A stretch of 64,000 nucleotides of DNA, from the NCBI GenBank assembly GCA_024234735.1, contig JACKNV010000006.1, positions 62,001 to 126,000 of the forward strand, in the 5' to 3' direction. The notes under the pieces are model-generated. The model did no database searches and was not told where the DNA came from. It was given only the letters and a program-made list of their open reading frames with translations. The position numbers and the translations under genes are program-made. Of the stretch, positions 55,606-64,000 are shown piece by piece (positions within the stretch are counted from its first letter, which is position 1; every line of letters starts with the position of its first letter). The stretch is from Pseudomonadales bacterium (GTDB lineage Bacteria; Pseudomonadota; Gammaproteobacteria; Pseudomonadales; Halieaceae).

Positions 55606-56856
55606 TCACTGATTGCCGGCAGCCCGGCCCCGCGCCCACTCCAGGAAGCGGTGGACACCGTCAATGGTATGTTCGGTGCGCAGTGAATGTACTATCTCCC
55701 AGGCGTGTTCCGCGCCCGGCATCTCCACGTAGACCACGGGGTTGGTGGCGACCTGGCGTAATTTCTGGCTGAACACCCTGCCCTCGGCTACGGTGGCCAG
55801 GCTGTCGAGGGTACCGTGCAGTATCATGAAAGGGGGTGCCTTGGGGTGGATCTGGGCCACGGGTGAGGCCAGGTCCCACAATTGCGGATTGTCGTGCACC
55901 GATTCGTGCAGCACCTTGCCGGTCAGGAAGCGCTCATATACCCGCTTGTTGGGGTGCTGCTGGTAGCGCACCAGGAAGTCATAGACGCCGTAAAAGGGGA
56001 TACAGGCCTGTACGCTGGTATCCACGTTCTCCTTGCCGGGCTGCAACTCGGGCCGGTTTTCGGTCAGGCCCATCAGGGCGCTCAGGTGGCCGCCGGCCGA
56101 GCCGCCGGTGACGGCCACGAAGGAAGTATCCATGCCGTACTCACTACCGTGCTCGCGCACCCAGCACAGCGCCCGCTTGCAGTCCTCCAGATGGGTCGGA
56201 AACCCCACGCTGGGGCTGAGACGGTAATTGGCCGCCACGCAAATCCAGCCGCGGCTGGCGAGGTGGTACATGAGGGGCAAGGCCTGGCTGCCCTTGTCAC
56301 CGATCATCCAGGCGCCGCCGTGAATTTGCAGCAACACCGGACAACCCTCGGGCGGGATGTGGGACGGCCGATAGATATCGAGCTGCTGGCGCACCCCATG
56401 GGGACCGTAGGGAACATGGCGGATCACCTCCACGCCGGGGCGTTTCATTGTCAGGGGGTTCCACCAGTCGCGCCAGCTGACCTCGTTGCGCAGATTTTGA
56501 CTGGCGGCCGCCGGGATGTCGCCGCGATATTCAGGACCCAGGTCCGCCTGCAGGGCTTGTTCCACCGTGTTTTCAGCCAGCGTGCTCTGGCGGATACTCC
56601 ACACCAGGCCTGGCCAGGTCGCCAGCAGCACCAGCAGTGCTGCGACGCCCAGCCCCGAGTCCAGTGCACCCGCGTCGATCAGCAGCCAGGCCAGGATCAC
56701 CTGCAGTGGCAGCCAGATCCAGGCCAGTTCGGTGGCCAGCAGGGCAGTGCCGAATACCGCCCAGGGCACCGAGCGGCGGGGTACGGCGCGGGGCGAGAAT
56801 ACCGTGATCATGGAAACCAGGTTGAAGATAGCCAGGGCTGCAAGTAGCCAATCCAT
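55606..56856 (-). CDS. Membrane-anchored alpha/beta hydrolase (esterase/lipase)
   Basis: 416 residues: about three N-terminal hydrophobic segments (LLAALAIFNLVSMITVF, AVFGTALLATELAWIWLPL, GVAALLVLLATWPGLVW) followed by a hydrolase domain with HGGAWMIG, nucleophile GGSAGGH, acid in HGTLDSLATV and His in GAEHAWEI. ATG 56856 is chosen for GGAG seven bases upstream. Convergent with the MGL-like gene (10 bp apart). Substrate unknown. Confidence 0.85.
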   Translation of the reverse strand: MDWLLAALAIFNLVSMITVFSPRAVPRRSVPWAVFGTALLATELAWIWLPLQVILAWLLIDAGALDSGLGVAALLVLLATWPGLVWSIRQSTLAENTVEQALQADLGPEYRGDIPAAASQNLRNEVSWRDWWNPLTMKRPGVEVIRHVPYGPHGVRQQLDIYRPSHIPPEGCPVLLQIHGGAWMIGDKGSQALPLMYHLASRGWICVAANYRLSPSVGFPTHLEDCKRALCWVREHGSEYGMDTSFVAVTGGSAGGHLSALMGLTENRPELQPGKENVDTSVQACIPFYGVYDFLVRYQQHPNKRVYERFLTGKVLHESVHDNPQLWDLASPVAQIHPKAPPFMILHGTLDSLATVAEGRVFSQKLRQVATNPVVYVEMPGAEHAWEIVHSLRTEHTIDGVHRFLEWARGRAAGNQ

Positions 56857-56982
56857 GTGTGACTCCTGTTGTGCGACTGCGAGGCCGCGTGCTGCGGGAA
56901 GGTATGGGTGGTGCCGGGCGGGGCGAGATGTACTGTACACAAGCCCTGGCGAGGTGTCCAAGCGACCACGGGCGAACAAATT

Positions 56983-57011
56983 TTGAACAAAGGCTTTCGC
57001 ACAAGTATAAT
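56983..57011 (+). promoter_or_regulatory. Sigma-70 promoter of mnmG-rsmG-parA-parB
   Basis: TTGAAC (56983-56988), a 17-bp spacer and a perfect TATAAT (57006-57011), about 50 bases before the mnmG start. Confidence 0.85.
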
Positions 57012-57059
57012 CTCGCCCCTTTTGCGTGAAGGCCCGGTGGACGGGCGAGGCCGGTTCCT

Positions 57060-58997
57060 GTGGAATACCAGCAGCAGTTCGATGTCATTGTGATCGGCGG
57101 CGGGCACGCCGGCACCGAGGCCTGCCTGGCCGCTGCGCGCATGGGCTGCCGGACCCTGCTGCTCACCCACAGCGTGGATACCCTGGGGCAGATGTCCTGC
57201 AACCCGGCGATAGGCGGCATTGGCAAAAGCCAGCTGGTGAAGGAAGTCGATGCGCTGGGCGGGGCCATGGCCAGGGCGACCGACCGGGCGGGTATCCAGT
57301 TCCGGATACTGAATTCGCGCAAGGGCCCGGCGGTGCGGGCCACCAGAGCCCAGGCGGACCGGGTACTGTACAAGAATGCCATCCGCCGCTTGCTCGAGCA
57401 CCAGCCGAACCTGTCCATCTTCCAACAGCCGGTGGATGACCTGCTGCTGGAAGGGGGCCGGGTGGCGGGAGCGGTAACCCAGATGGGCCTGGTATTCCGG
57501 GCACCCAGGGTGGTGCTCACCACCGGCACGTTCCTGGGAGGCAAGATTCATATCGGTCTGCGCTCCAGTGCCGGCGGTCGCGCCGGAGACCCGCCCTCGA
57601 TCGCCTTGGCACAGCGCCTGCGGGAGTTGCCCTTCCGGGTGGAGCGCCTGAAGACGGGCACTCCGCCACGCATCGATGCCCGCAGCGTCGACTTCACCGA
57701 ACTCGAGCAGCAGTGGGGCGATTCGCCCTCGCCGGTGATGTCGTTCATGGGCAGTGTCGCGGAACACCCCGAGCAACGGTGCTGCTGGGTTACCTATACC
57801 AATGAGCGTACCCACGACATCATTCGCGGCGGGCTGGATCGTTCCCCCATGTACTCCGGCGTCATCGAGGGGGTGGGCCCGCGTTACTGCCCCAGTATCG
57901 AGGACAAGATCCATCGCTTTGCCGACAAGAGCTCCCACCAGGTGTTCATCGAACCGGAGGGCCTCTCCACCAGTGAACTGTATCCCAATGGCATCTCCAC
58001 CAGCCTGCCCTTCGATGTACAGCTGGATCTGGTGCGTTCCATAAAAGGCTTTGAAAACGCGCACATCACCCGGCCTGGTTATGCCATCGAGTACGACTTT
58101 TTCGATCCGCGCGACCTGCAGCCTTCGCTGGAAACCCGGGCCGTGCCCGGGTTGTACTTTGCCGGCCAGATCAACGGCACCACCGGCTACGAAGAGGCCG
58201 CGGCCCAGGGCCTGCTCGCCGGTCTGAATGCCGCGCTGGCGGTCCAGCAGCGCGACCCCTGGTGCCCGCGCCGGGACGAGGCCTATATCGGCGTGCTGGT
58301 GGATGACCTGATTACCATGGGCACGATAGAGCCCTACCGGATGTTCACCTCCAGGGCGGAGTATCGATTGCTGCTGCGCGAGGACAACGCCGACCTGCGT
58401 CTCACCGGGCACGGTCGCCACCTCGGACTGGTGGATGACGAGCGCTGGCGCCGATTCCAGCAGAAACAGGAGGCGATCGCGCGCGAGAGCGCCCGTCTGG
58501 CCAGCACCTGGATCCACCCCGGCAGCGAGCAGGCAGGTCGCTTGACGGGGAAACTGGGCAAGCCGCTGGCCCGGGAATACTCTCTGGCCGACCTGCTGAA
58601 GCGGCCGGAACTGGAGTACGGCGATATTGCCGGGCTCAAGGGCGAACCGGTGGCAGACCCCCAGGTGGCGGAGCAGGTGGCTATCCAGGCCAAATACGCC
58701 GGCTACATCGACCGCCAACAGGACGATATCGAGCGCCTGAAACGCTACGAACACACCACCCTGCCACAGGACCTGGATTTCCACGCCGTGGACGGCCTGT
58801 CCAACGAGGTAAAGCAGAAACTGACCACCGCGAGGCCCGACACCCTGGCGCGTGCGGGGCGTATTCCGGGGGTCACCCCGGCGGCCATTTCCCTGCTGCT
58901 GATCTACCTGAAGCGGCGCGGTGCCCTGCGCGACCGGGGCGCCGCGGTTGCAGACCCGCCTGCAACGGCAGCTGGCGACCGGGGCCAGTCGGTGTAG
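57060..58997 (+). CDS. mnmG: tRNA uridine-5-carboxymethylaminomethyl enzyme MnmG
   Basis: FAD-dependent partner of MnmE. 645 residues: FAD loop VIVIGGGHAGTEACLAAAR, the signature SCNPAIGGIGKSQLVKEVDALGG (key GGIGK), NGTTGYEEAAAQG and the FTSRAEYRLLLREDNAD segment; helical C-terminus for tRNA and MnmE contact. The start is GTG at 57060. In Pseudomonas it directly follows mnmE; here about 7 kb separates them. Confidence 0.97.
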   Translation: MEYQQQFDVIVIGGGHAGTEACLAAARMGCRTLLLTHSVDTLGQMSCNPAIGGIGKSQLVKEVDALGGAMARATDRAGIQFRILNSRKGPAVRATRAQADRVLYKNAIRRLLEHQPNLSIFQQPVDDLLLEGGRVAGAVTQMGLVFRAPRVVLTTGTFLGGKIHIGLRSSAGGRAGDPPSIALAQRLRELPFRVERLKTGTPPRIDARSVDFTELEQQWGDSPSPVMSFMGSVAEHPEQRCCWVTYTNERTHDIIRGGLDRSPMYSGVIEGVGPRYCPSIEDKIHRFADKSSHQVFIEPEGLSTSELYPNGISTSLPFDVQLDLVRSIKGFENAHITRPGYAIEYDFFDPRDLQPSLETRAVPGLYFAGQINGTTGYEEAAAQGLLAGLNAALAVQQRDPWCPRRDEAYIGVLVDDLITMGTIEPYRMFTSRAEYRLLLREDNADLRLTGHGRHLGLVDDERWRRFQQKQEAIARESARLASTWIHPGSEQAGRLTGKLGKPLAREYSLADLLKRPELEYGDIAGLKGEPVADPQVAEQVAIQAKYAGYIDRQQDDIERLKRYEHTTLPQDLDFHAVDGLSNEVKQKLTTARPDTLARAGRIPGVTPAAISLLLIYLKRRGALRDRGAAVADPPATAAGDRGQSV

Positions 58998-58998
58998 C

Positions 58999-59643
58999 TT
59001 GGCCTCCAGTTTGCAAACCCGCCTGCAGCGCGGCTGCGACGACCTCGGCCTCAGGGTTGATGAGGGGCAAAGTGAGCAATTGCTTACTTACCTGCAACTG
59101 CTGCAGAAATGGAATGCGGCCTACAACCTCACGGCTGTACGCGATCCTGCGCAGATGGTGATCCGTCACCTGCTGGACAGCCTGGCAGTAGCACCTTACC
59201 TCGGGGCGGACAGGTCGGTGGACGTGGGGACGGGTGCCGGCCTGCCCGGCGTGCCGCTGGCGATATTGTTTCCCGCCAGACGGTTCGACCTGCTGGACAG
59301 CAATGGCAAGAAGACCCGCTTCCTTTTTCAGGTGAAAACGGCCCTGTCCTTGGATAACATGCAGGTTCACCACCAGCGGGTGGAATCCTTTCGCCCGGGT
59401 GGGGTATACGATGCGGTGTTGTCCCGGGCGTTCGCCTCGCTGCGGGACATGGTATCCGCCTGCCGCCATTTGCTGGCGCCCGGAGGCCGGTTCCTCGCCA
59501 TGAAAGGGAGCCTGAATGCGCGGGAACTCGAGGACATGACGGCCTGTGGCGAAGTTCTCGCCGTGCACCCACTGGCGGTACCGGGCCTGGACGAACAGCG
59601 CCATTTGCTGGAAATCGCGCCGCATCCTGCGCCACAGGCCTGA
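58999..59643 (+). CDS. rsmG: 16S rRNA (guanine-527-N7) methyltransferase
   Basis: 214 residues with WNAAYNLTAVRDP, HLLDSLAVAPYL, the SAM loop DVGTGAGLPGVPLAI and SRAFASLRDMV. TTG at 58999, two bases after the mnmG stop, is taken as start; TTG 59011 is also possible and no ATG is available. The open frame continues back into mnmG without family similarity. Loss of RsmG gives low-level streptomycin resistance in other bacteria. Confidence 0.93.
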   Translation: MASSLQTRLQRGCDDLGLRVDEGQSEQLLTYLQLLQKWNAAYNLTAVRDPAQMVIRHLLDSLAVAPYLGADRSVDVGTGAGLPGVPLAILFPARRFDLLDSNGKKTRFLFQVKTALSLDNMQVHHQRVESFRPGGVYDAVLSRAFASLRDMVSACRHLLAPGGRFLAMKGSLNARELEDMTACGEVLAVHPLAVPGLDEQRHLLEIAPHPAPQA

Positions 59644-59702
59644 CAACGACATTGTTATGGATGCGCGGCGGTGAGCGGAATCCAGAACCGGGGATAGAGT
59701 CA

Positions 59703-60509
59703 TTGGCTAGAATCATTACCATTGCAAACCAGAAAGGCGGTGTCGGCAAGACCACGACCTGTGTCAACCTCGCCGCATCCCTGGCGGCCATGAAAAAGCG
59801 GGTATTGCTGGTAGACCTGGACCCCCAGGGCAACGCCACCATGGGCAGCGGCGTCGACAAGCACAATCTCGACAACAGTGTCTACGACGTGCTGGTGCAG
59901 GGTGTCGGCGTGGCCGTGGCGACCTGCCACACGGGCGAAAGCGGTTTCGATGTGCTGCCCGCCAACGGCGACCTCACCGCTGCCGAGGTGGAGCTGCTGG
60001 AATTCGAAAACAAGGAACAGCGCCTGCATGATGCGCTGGTGAGTGTGGCGGCGAACTACGACTATATCCTCATAGATTGCCCGCCCTCGCTCAATATGCT
60101 CACCCTGAATGCCCTGGTGGCGGCGCACGGTGTCATCATTGCCATGCAATGCGAATACTATGCGCTGGAGGGTTTGTCGGCCCTGATCGGCACGATCGGG
60201 CGGGTTGCCGAGAGCGTGAATCCCCGGCTTCAGGTCGAGGGAATCCTGCGCACCATGTACGATCCACGCAATAGCCTGACCAACGACGTGTCCGCGCAAT
60301 TGCACAGCCATTTCGGCGACAAGGTCTATCGCACCGTGGTGCCGCGCAACGTACGCCTGGCGGAGGCTCCCAGCCACGGCATTCCCGCCATGTACTACGA
60401 CAGGTATTCGCGCGGCGCCAAGGCCTACATGGCCCTGGCGGGGGAAATTATCCGGCGCGAGGAAAAACTCGCCCAGCAGCAGCCTGCCGCGGAGCCGGCA
60501 GCCTACTAG
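59703..60509 (+). CDS. parA: Chromosome partitioning ATPase ParA (Soj)
   Basis: Deviant Walker ATPase that moves ParB-parS complexes. 268 residues: ARIITIANQKGGVGKTTT with both signature Lys residues, LLVDLDPQGNAT, and YILIDCPPSLNML. TTG at 59703 is chosen; it places the protein start directly before the P-loop as in Pseudomonas ParA. An ATG frame extension from 59652 has no family similarity. Confidence 0.95.
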   Translation: MARIITIANQKGGVGKTTTCVNLAASLAAMKKRVLLVDLDPQGNATMGSGVDKHNLDNSVYDVLVQGVGVAVATCHTGESGFDVLPANGDLTAAEVELLEFENKEQRLHDALVSVAANYDYILIDCPPSLNMLTLNALVAAHGVIIAMQCEYYALEGLSALIGTIGRVAESVNPRLQVEGILRTMYDPRNSLTNDVSAQLHSHFGDKVYRTVVPRNVRLAEAPSHGIPAMYYDRYSRGAKAYMALAGEIIRREEKLAQQQPAAEPAAY

Positions 60510-60523
60510 AGCGGAGAGAGCGG

Positions 60524-61423
60524 ATGTCCGGAAGGAAACGGGGTTTGGGCAGGGGCCTTGACGCCCTGCTGGGAGCTGGCGCCAGGCCGGCCTCGGCAGT
60601 GGCGGCGCCGGCAGGTGATCCAGGGCGGCACCAGGACGCCGCGGGCGATCTCAGGGAATTGCCAGTCGACCTGATCCAGCGAGGCAAGTACCAGCCCAGG
60701 CGCGACATGGAGCCCGAGTCCCTGCAGGAACTGGCCGATAGCATCAAGGCCCAGGGTGTCATGCAACCCATCGTGGTGCGCCCCGTTTCCGACCGCAAAT
60801 ACGAAATCATCGCCGGGGAACGGCGCTGGCGGGCTACCCAGCTCGCCGGCCTGCACAGCATACCCGCGGTGGTTCGCGACGTGCCCGATGAAGCGGCCAT
60901 CGCCATGGCGCTGATCGAGAATATCCAGCGCGAGGATCTCAACCCCATTGAAGAGGCTGCCGCCCTGCAGCGCCTGCAGCAGGAATTCGAGCTGACCCAG
61001 CAGGAAGTCGCTACCGCCATCGGCAAATCGCGCTCCACGGTGGCCAACCTGTTGCGGCTGATGTCGCTGCAGGAGGATGTGCGTCGTCTGGTGGAGCACG
61101 GCGACCTGGAGATGGGCCACGCCCGGGCGCTGCTCGCCCTCGATGGCGAACACCAGTCCCACACTGCCCGCTCGGTAGTGGCTCGCGGATTGTCGGTACG
61201 CCAGACTGAGGCGCTGGTGCGCAAACTGCTGGAACAGGGTCAGAACCCCGAGCCCGATCATGCCCGGGAACTCGATCCCAATATCCGCAGCCTGCAGAAT
61301 GACCTCTCCGCGCGCCTGGGCACCCGGGTGGAGATTCACCACGGTGCCGGCGGCAAGGGTAAATTGGTGCTGCCCTACGGCAGCCTCGATGAACTGGACG
61401 GGATATTGAGCCACATCAAATAG
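60524..61423 (+). CDS. parB: Chromosome partitioning protein ParB (Spo0J)
   Basis: CTP-dependent clamp that loads at parS. 299 residues: a basic N-terminus (KRGLGRGLDALLG) for ParA contact, the CTP-binding box with ENIQREDLNPIEEA and GERRWRA, the HTH (TQQEVATAIGKSRSTVANLLRL) and a C-terminal dimer domain. Its target sites are the two parS copies in recF. Confidence 0.96.
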   Translation: MSGRKRGLGRGLDALLGAGARPASAVAAPAGDPGRHQDAAGDLRELPVDLIQRGKYQPRRDMEPESLQELADSIKAQGVMQPIVVRPVSDRKYEIIAGERRWRATQLAGLHSIPAVVRDVPDEAAIAMALIENIQREDLNPIEEAAALQRLQQEFELTQQEVATAIGKSRSTVANLLRLMSLQEDVRRLVEHGDLEMGHARALLALDGEHQSHTARSVVARGLSVRQTEALVRKLLEQGQNPEPDHARELDPNIRSLQNDLSARLGTRVEIHHGAGGKGKLVLPYGSLDELDGILSHIK

Positions 61424-61666
61424 CGCCCCCAACCACAGGATATGGTGGTGGCGTGAGTACACATCACAAGATGCTGTATGCGCCCTCGGGGGCGGCGCGG
61501 GGAAGGCCCGGGGCGCAGCATTGGCGCGCCCTGCAGCCGTTGTTTTTGCTCGCGCCCGGAGCCGAAAGTCGGTTGAACCGGCCTGGTAATCCCCCTATAA
61601 TGCGCCCGCTTGAAACGAGGCTGGTTTCAGTTCGTGTTCTGGCGGGGAGAGTAAGGCGAGGCGTCA
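61424..61666. other. Gap between parB and atpI
   Basis: 243 bp containing the atp promoter in its right half and no credible ORF. Confidence 0.6.
61573..61601 (+). promoter_or_regulatory. Sigma-70 promoter of the atp operon
   Basis: TTGAAC (61573-61578), a 17-bp spacer, a perfect TATAAT (61596-61601), 65 bases upstream of atpI. It has the same -35, spacing and -10 as the mnmG promoter. Confidence 0.85.
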
Positions 61667-62044
61667 ATGGCTGGTGCTGAAATTGCCCGACCCCCGGTTT
61701 ACCGTATCACCCTGGCTCAGCTGGGTGTACTGGGCGGGTTGTGCCTGGTCCTGCTGGCAACCGACGAGGTACGTGCGTACTCGGTGCTCAGTGGTGGTCT
61801 GATCGCTATAGTGCCCCAGGCTTATTTCGCAACGCTCGCCTTCAGGTGGCGGGGCGCCAGGTCGGCCAGGGCCATCGCCCGCTCCAGTTACGCTGGGCAG
61901 GTGGGTAAGTTTTTGCTCAGTATCGCAGGGTTCGCCGCGGTGTTCGTGGCCTTGAGGCCGCTGGACGCCCCGGCTGTGTTTGCCGGTTACCTGGCGATGC
62001 TGGTTGTACAGATTACTGGAAGCTGGTTATTGCTGCGGCGATGA
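61667..62044 (+). CDS. atpI: ATP synthase protein I
   Basis: 125 residues with four hydrophobic helices; the last two contain GKFLLSIAGFAAVFVAL and YLAMLVVQITGSWLLL. A small membrane protein at the head of atp operons that assists c-ring assembly. GAGGCG precedes the ATG. Confidence 0.88.
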   Translation: MAGAEIARPPVYRITLAQLGVLGGLCLVLLATDEVRAYSVLSGGLIAIVPQAYFATLAFRWRGARSARAIARSSYAGQVGKFLLSIAGFAAVFVALRPLDAPAVFAGYLAMLVVQITGSWLLLRR

Positions 62045-62079
62045 GCGGTCCGTTTAGACAGAAGCAAGAGTTGTTATAG

Positions 62080-62958
62080 ATGGCAGGCGAAACCCAGACG
62101 ATTTCCGAATATATTGTCCACCACCTGACAAATCTCACCTATGGGAAGCTGCCCGCGGGGTTCGAGCGCGAAGACGGCTCGATTGTCGGCCAGGGTGGGG
62201 CATGGGTGATGGCTCACGGCGGCGAAGAATCCGCGGCGATGGGCTTCACTGCTATCCATGTCGATTCCATGCTGTGGTCGATTGGCCTGGGCATCATCTT
62301 TTGCTGGATGTTTCGCGGTGTGGCGAAAAAGGCCCAGGCCGGGGTTCCCAGCAGGACCGTCAACATGGTGGAGATGATCGTCGGGTTTGTCGACAACACC
62401 GTGCGCGACACCTTCCACGGGCGCAACAAGCTGGTGGCGCCCCTGGCACTCACGATCTTTGTGTGGGTGTTCCTGATGAACCTGATGGACCTGATACCTG
62501 TCGACCTGGTGCCCAAGCTGCTGGAACTGGCGGGCGTGCATTACCAGAAGATCGTGCCCTCGACAGACCCGAACATCACCATGGGCATGGCGCTGGGTGT
62601 TTTCATTCTGATGTTGTATTACTCCATCAAGGTCAAGGGCATGGGCTTCGTCAAGGAGCTCACCCTCAACCCGTTTAATCACCCGGTGTTCATCCCGGTG
62701 AACCTGTTCATGGAAGTGGTTGGCCTGCTGGCCAAGCCCTTCTCGCTTGGCCTGCGTCTGTTTGGCAACATGTACGCCGGTGAAATGATATTCATCCTGA
62801 TAGCGGCCCTGTTCAGTGCAGGTATTGCCTGGGCGCTGCCGGCTGGATTACTGCAGATAGGCTGGGCCATATTCCACATCCTGGTCATCACTCTGCAGGC
62901 CTTTATTTTCATGGTGCTGACGATCGTGTATCTCAGCATGGCTCATGAAGATCACTGA
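62080..62958 (+). CDS. atpB: F1Fo ATP synthase subunit a
   Basis: Proton half-channel subunit. 292 residues; key are the essential Arg in LGLRLFGNMYAGEM and the final helices (AFIFMVLTIVYLSMAHEDH). The N-terminal part (about 1-65) is longer than in E. coli, with HVDSMLWSIGLGIIFCWMFRG as the first helix. Confidence 0.97.
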   Translation: MAGETQTISEYIVHHLTNLTYGKLPAGFEREDGSIVGQGGAWVMAHGGEESAAMGFTAIHVDSMLWSIGLGIIFCWMFRGVAKKAQAGVPSRTVNMVEMIVGFVDNTVRDTFHGRNKLVAPLALTIFVWVFLMNLMDLIPVDLVPKLLELAGVHYQKIVPSTDPNITMGMALGVFILMLYYSIKVKGMGFVKELTLNPFNHPVFIPVNLFMEVVGLLAKPFSLGLRLFGNMYAGEMIFILIAALFSAGIAWALPAGLLQIGWAIFHILVITLQAFIFMVLTIVYLSMAHEDH

Positions 62959-62996
62959 TTTACTTTAACTTTGGTTATTAACGCTAGGAGAAAATC

Positions 62997-63227
62997 ATGG
63001 AATTAATCTACGTAGCTGCCGCCATCATGATGGGTCTGGGTGGACTGGGCGCCGCCATCGGCGTGGGCCTGCTCGGTGGCAAGCTCATCGAGGGCTCTGC
63101 ACGCCAGCCGGAATTGGCGCCGAAACTGCAGGTTACTTTCTTCCTCGGCGCTGGCCTGGTAGACGCGATTCCCATTATCGGTGTCGGTATCGCTATGTAC
63201 CTGATCTTCGTTGTCGCGGCAGGCTAA
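62997..63227 (+). CDS. atpE: F1Fo ATP synthase subunit c
   Basis: 76 residues, two helices joined by the polar loop ARQPELAP. The ion-binding carboxylate is Asp in GLVDAIPIIG; the Gln/Glu/Ser set of Na+ rings is absent, so proton coupling is expected. AGGAG lies nine bases before the ATG. Confidence 0.97.
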   Translation: MELIYVAAAIMMGLGGLGAAIGVGLLGGKLIEGSARQPELAPKLQVTFFLGAGLVDAIPIIGVGIAMYLIFVVAAG

Positions 63228-63290
63228 GCCGGGCATTCGGAAACGGGGCCGCGCCGGTCGCGGCCTCCAATAATCTGTGAGGAGCAAGGT

Positions 63291-63761
63291 GTGAATATTA
63301 ACCTTACGCTTATCGGACAGATGGTCGCTTTCGTCTGTTTCGTCGCGTTCTGCATGAAGTACGTGTGGCCGCCCATTCTCGCCGCCATGCAGGAGCGGGA
63401 AAACAAGATCGCCGAGGGCCTGGCCGCCGCGGATCGTGCCAACCATGACCTCGAGCTGGCCAAGGAGAAGGCGGTCGAGCGTCTCAGGGAAGCCAAGGAA
63501 GAGGCCGCCGCGATCGTCGATGCCGCCAACAAGCGTGGCAACCAGCTGGTGGAGGAGGCCAAGCAGGCCGCCCAGGTCGAGGCCCAACGGGTTAAAGCTT
63601 CTGCCCAGGCTGAAATCGAGCAGGAAGCCAACCGCGCGCGGGAGCAATTGCGCGGCCAGGTTGCGGCCCTGTCACTGGCGGGAGCTGAAAAAATTCTCGG
63701 CTCCTCGATCGACCCCAAGGCGCATGCCGATCTGGTCGACGAGCTGGCCGCCCAGCTTTAA
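63291..63761 (+). CDS. atpF: F1Fo ATP synthase subunit b
   Basis: Peripheral stalk, 156 residues: a single N-terminal helix (LIGQMVAFVCFVAFCMKYVWPP) and a long charged coiled coil (about 30-150). GTG... the start codon is GTG at 63291 reading MNINLTLIG, after GGAGCAAG. Confidence 0.96.
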   Translation: MNINLTLIGQMVAFVCFVAFCMKYVWPPILAAMQERENKIAEGLAAADRANHDLELAKEKAVERLREAKEEAAAIVDAANKRGNQLVEEAKQAAQVEAQRVKASAQAEIEQEANRAREQLRGQVAALSLAGAEKILGSSIDPKAHADLVDELAAQL

Positions 63762-63773
63762 CACGAGGGAGCT

Positions 63774-64000
63774 ATGGCTGAACTGAGCACACTGGCGCGA
63801 CCCTATGCCAAGGCGGCGTTCGAGTACGCGCTGGACAAGCAGCAGCTGTCCGGGTGGTTCGAACAACTGGCCACTGCGGCCGCGGTCGTGTCCGACAGCG
63901 GTATGGAAGCGATCCTGAACAACCCCTCGCTGACGGCTGCGCAGCAGGCCAGCACGGTTACTGACGTGTGTGGTGATGCACTGGATGCCCAGATGCGTAA
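63774..64000 (+). CDS. atpH: F1Fo ATP synthase subunit delta (cut by window edge)
   Basis: The first 75 codons are present: MAELSTLARPYAKAAFEYAL matches the conserved start of delta (OSCP), which joins F1 to the b stalk. Thirteen bases (63762-63773 and the ATG overlap none) separate it from atpF; the ribosome site GAGGGAG precedes the ATG. Confidence 0.95.
   Translation, partial: MAELSTLARPYAKAAFEYALDKQQLSGWFEQLATAAAVVSDSGMEAILNNPSLTAAQQASTVTDVCGDALDAQMR

Noticed and set aside
56808..58784. A 658-codon minus-strand frame over mnmG
   Set aside because: Antisense shadow; mnmG is complete on the other strand.

Overview
The window is a high-GC, gene-dense chromosomal segment around the replication origin of a gammaproteobacterium. 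The evidence is the order rpmH-rnpA-yidD-yidC-mnmE on one side and dnaA-dnaN-recF-gyrB on the other, followed by glyQS-gmhB, trkAH, rsmB-fmt-def, a LysM gene-dprA, tsaC, hemF-aroE and an aa3-type cox cluster. This is the Pseudomonas/Cellvibrionales order with local inversions. The protein flavour and a membrane pyrophosphatase suggest a marine lineage such as Halieaceae or a relative; that placement is inference, not proven by the window.

Layout. 1-5.5 kb: truncated leuA, a divergent Lrp/AsnC regulator, an SDR oxidoreductase, a Bcr/CflA exporter and a cysteine-synthase-like enzyme. 5.5-11 kb: dsbA, cytochromes c4 and c5, engB and polA. The engB-polA gap carries a structured small RNA with a sigma-E/AlgU-type promoter, in the position of P. 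aeruginosa ErsA and E. coli Spot 42. 11-19 kb: cytochrome oxidase assembly and structural genes (sco, cyoE, a SCO-like gene, SURF1, a DUF2909 gene, coxC, ctaG, coxA, coxB). Heme A synthase ctaA is missing from its usual place. 19-26 kb: small conserved genes, then aroE, hemF, tsaC, purE, dprA and a LysM protein. 26-39 kb: translation genes (def, fmt, rsmB, glyQS), potassium uptake (trkAH), djlA, gmhB, rmuC and a sulfotransferase-like gene. 39-46 kb: gyrB, recF, dnaN and dnaA reading away from oriC (about 45.6-46.0 kb), with two perfect parS sites inside recF. 46-50 kb: rpmH to mnmE. 50-57 kb: an apparent insertion that separates mnmE from mnmG. It holds a 525-bp AT-rich gap, two overlapping hotdog thioesterases, a membrane pyrophosphatase and three alpha/beta hydrolases. 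57-64 kb: mnmG-rsmG-parA-parB, then the start of the ATP synthase operon (atpI, B, E, F and partial H).

The core genes form a coherent origin-proximal set: replication initiation (DnaA, DnaN, RecF, GyrB), origin segregation (ParA, ParB, parS), ribosome and tRNA maturation, membrane insertion and oxidative energy conversion. The points most worth following up are the ErsA-like RNA with several C-rich single-stranded segments, the apparent CTG start of mnmE, the missing ctaA, and the energy/lipid cargo inserted between mnmE and mnmG. No tRNA, rRNA, CRISPR array, prophage or insertion sequence was recognised.
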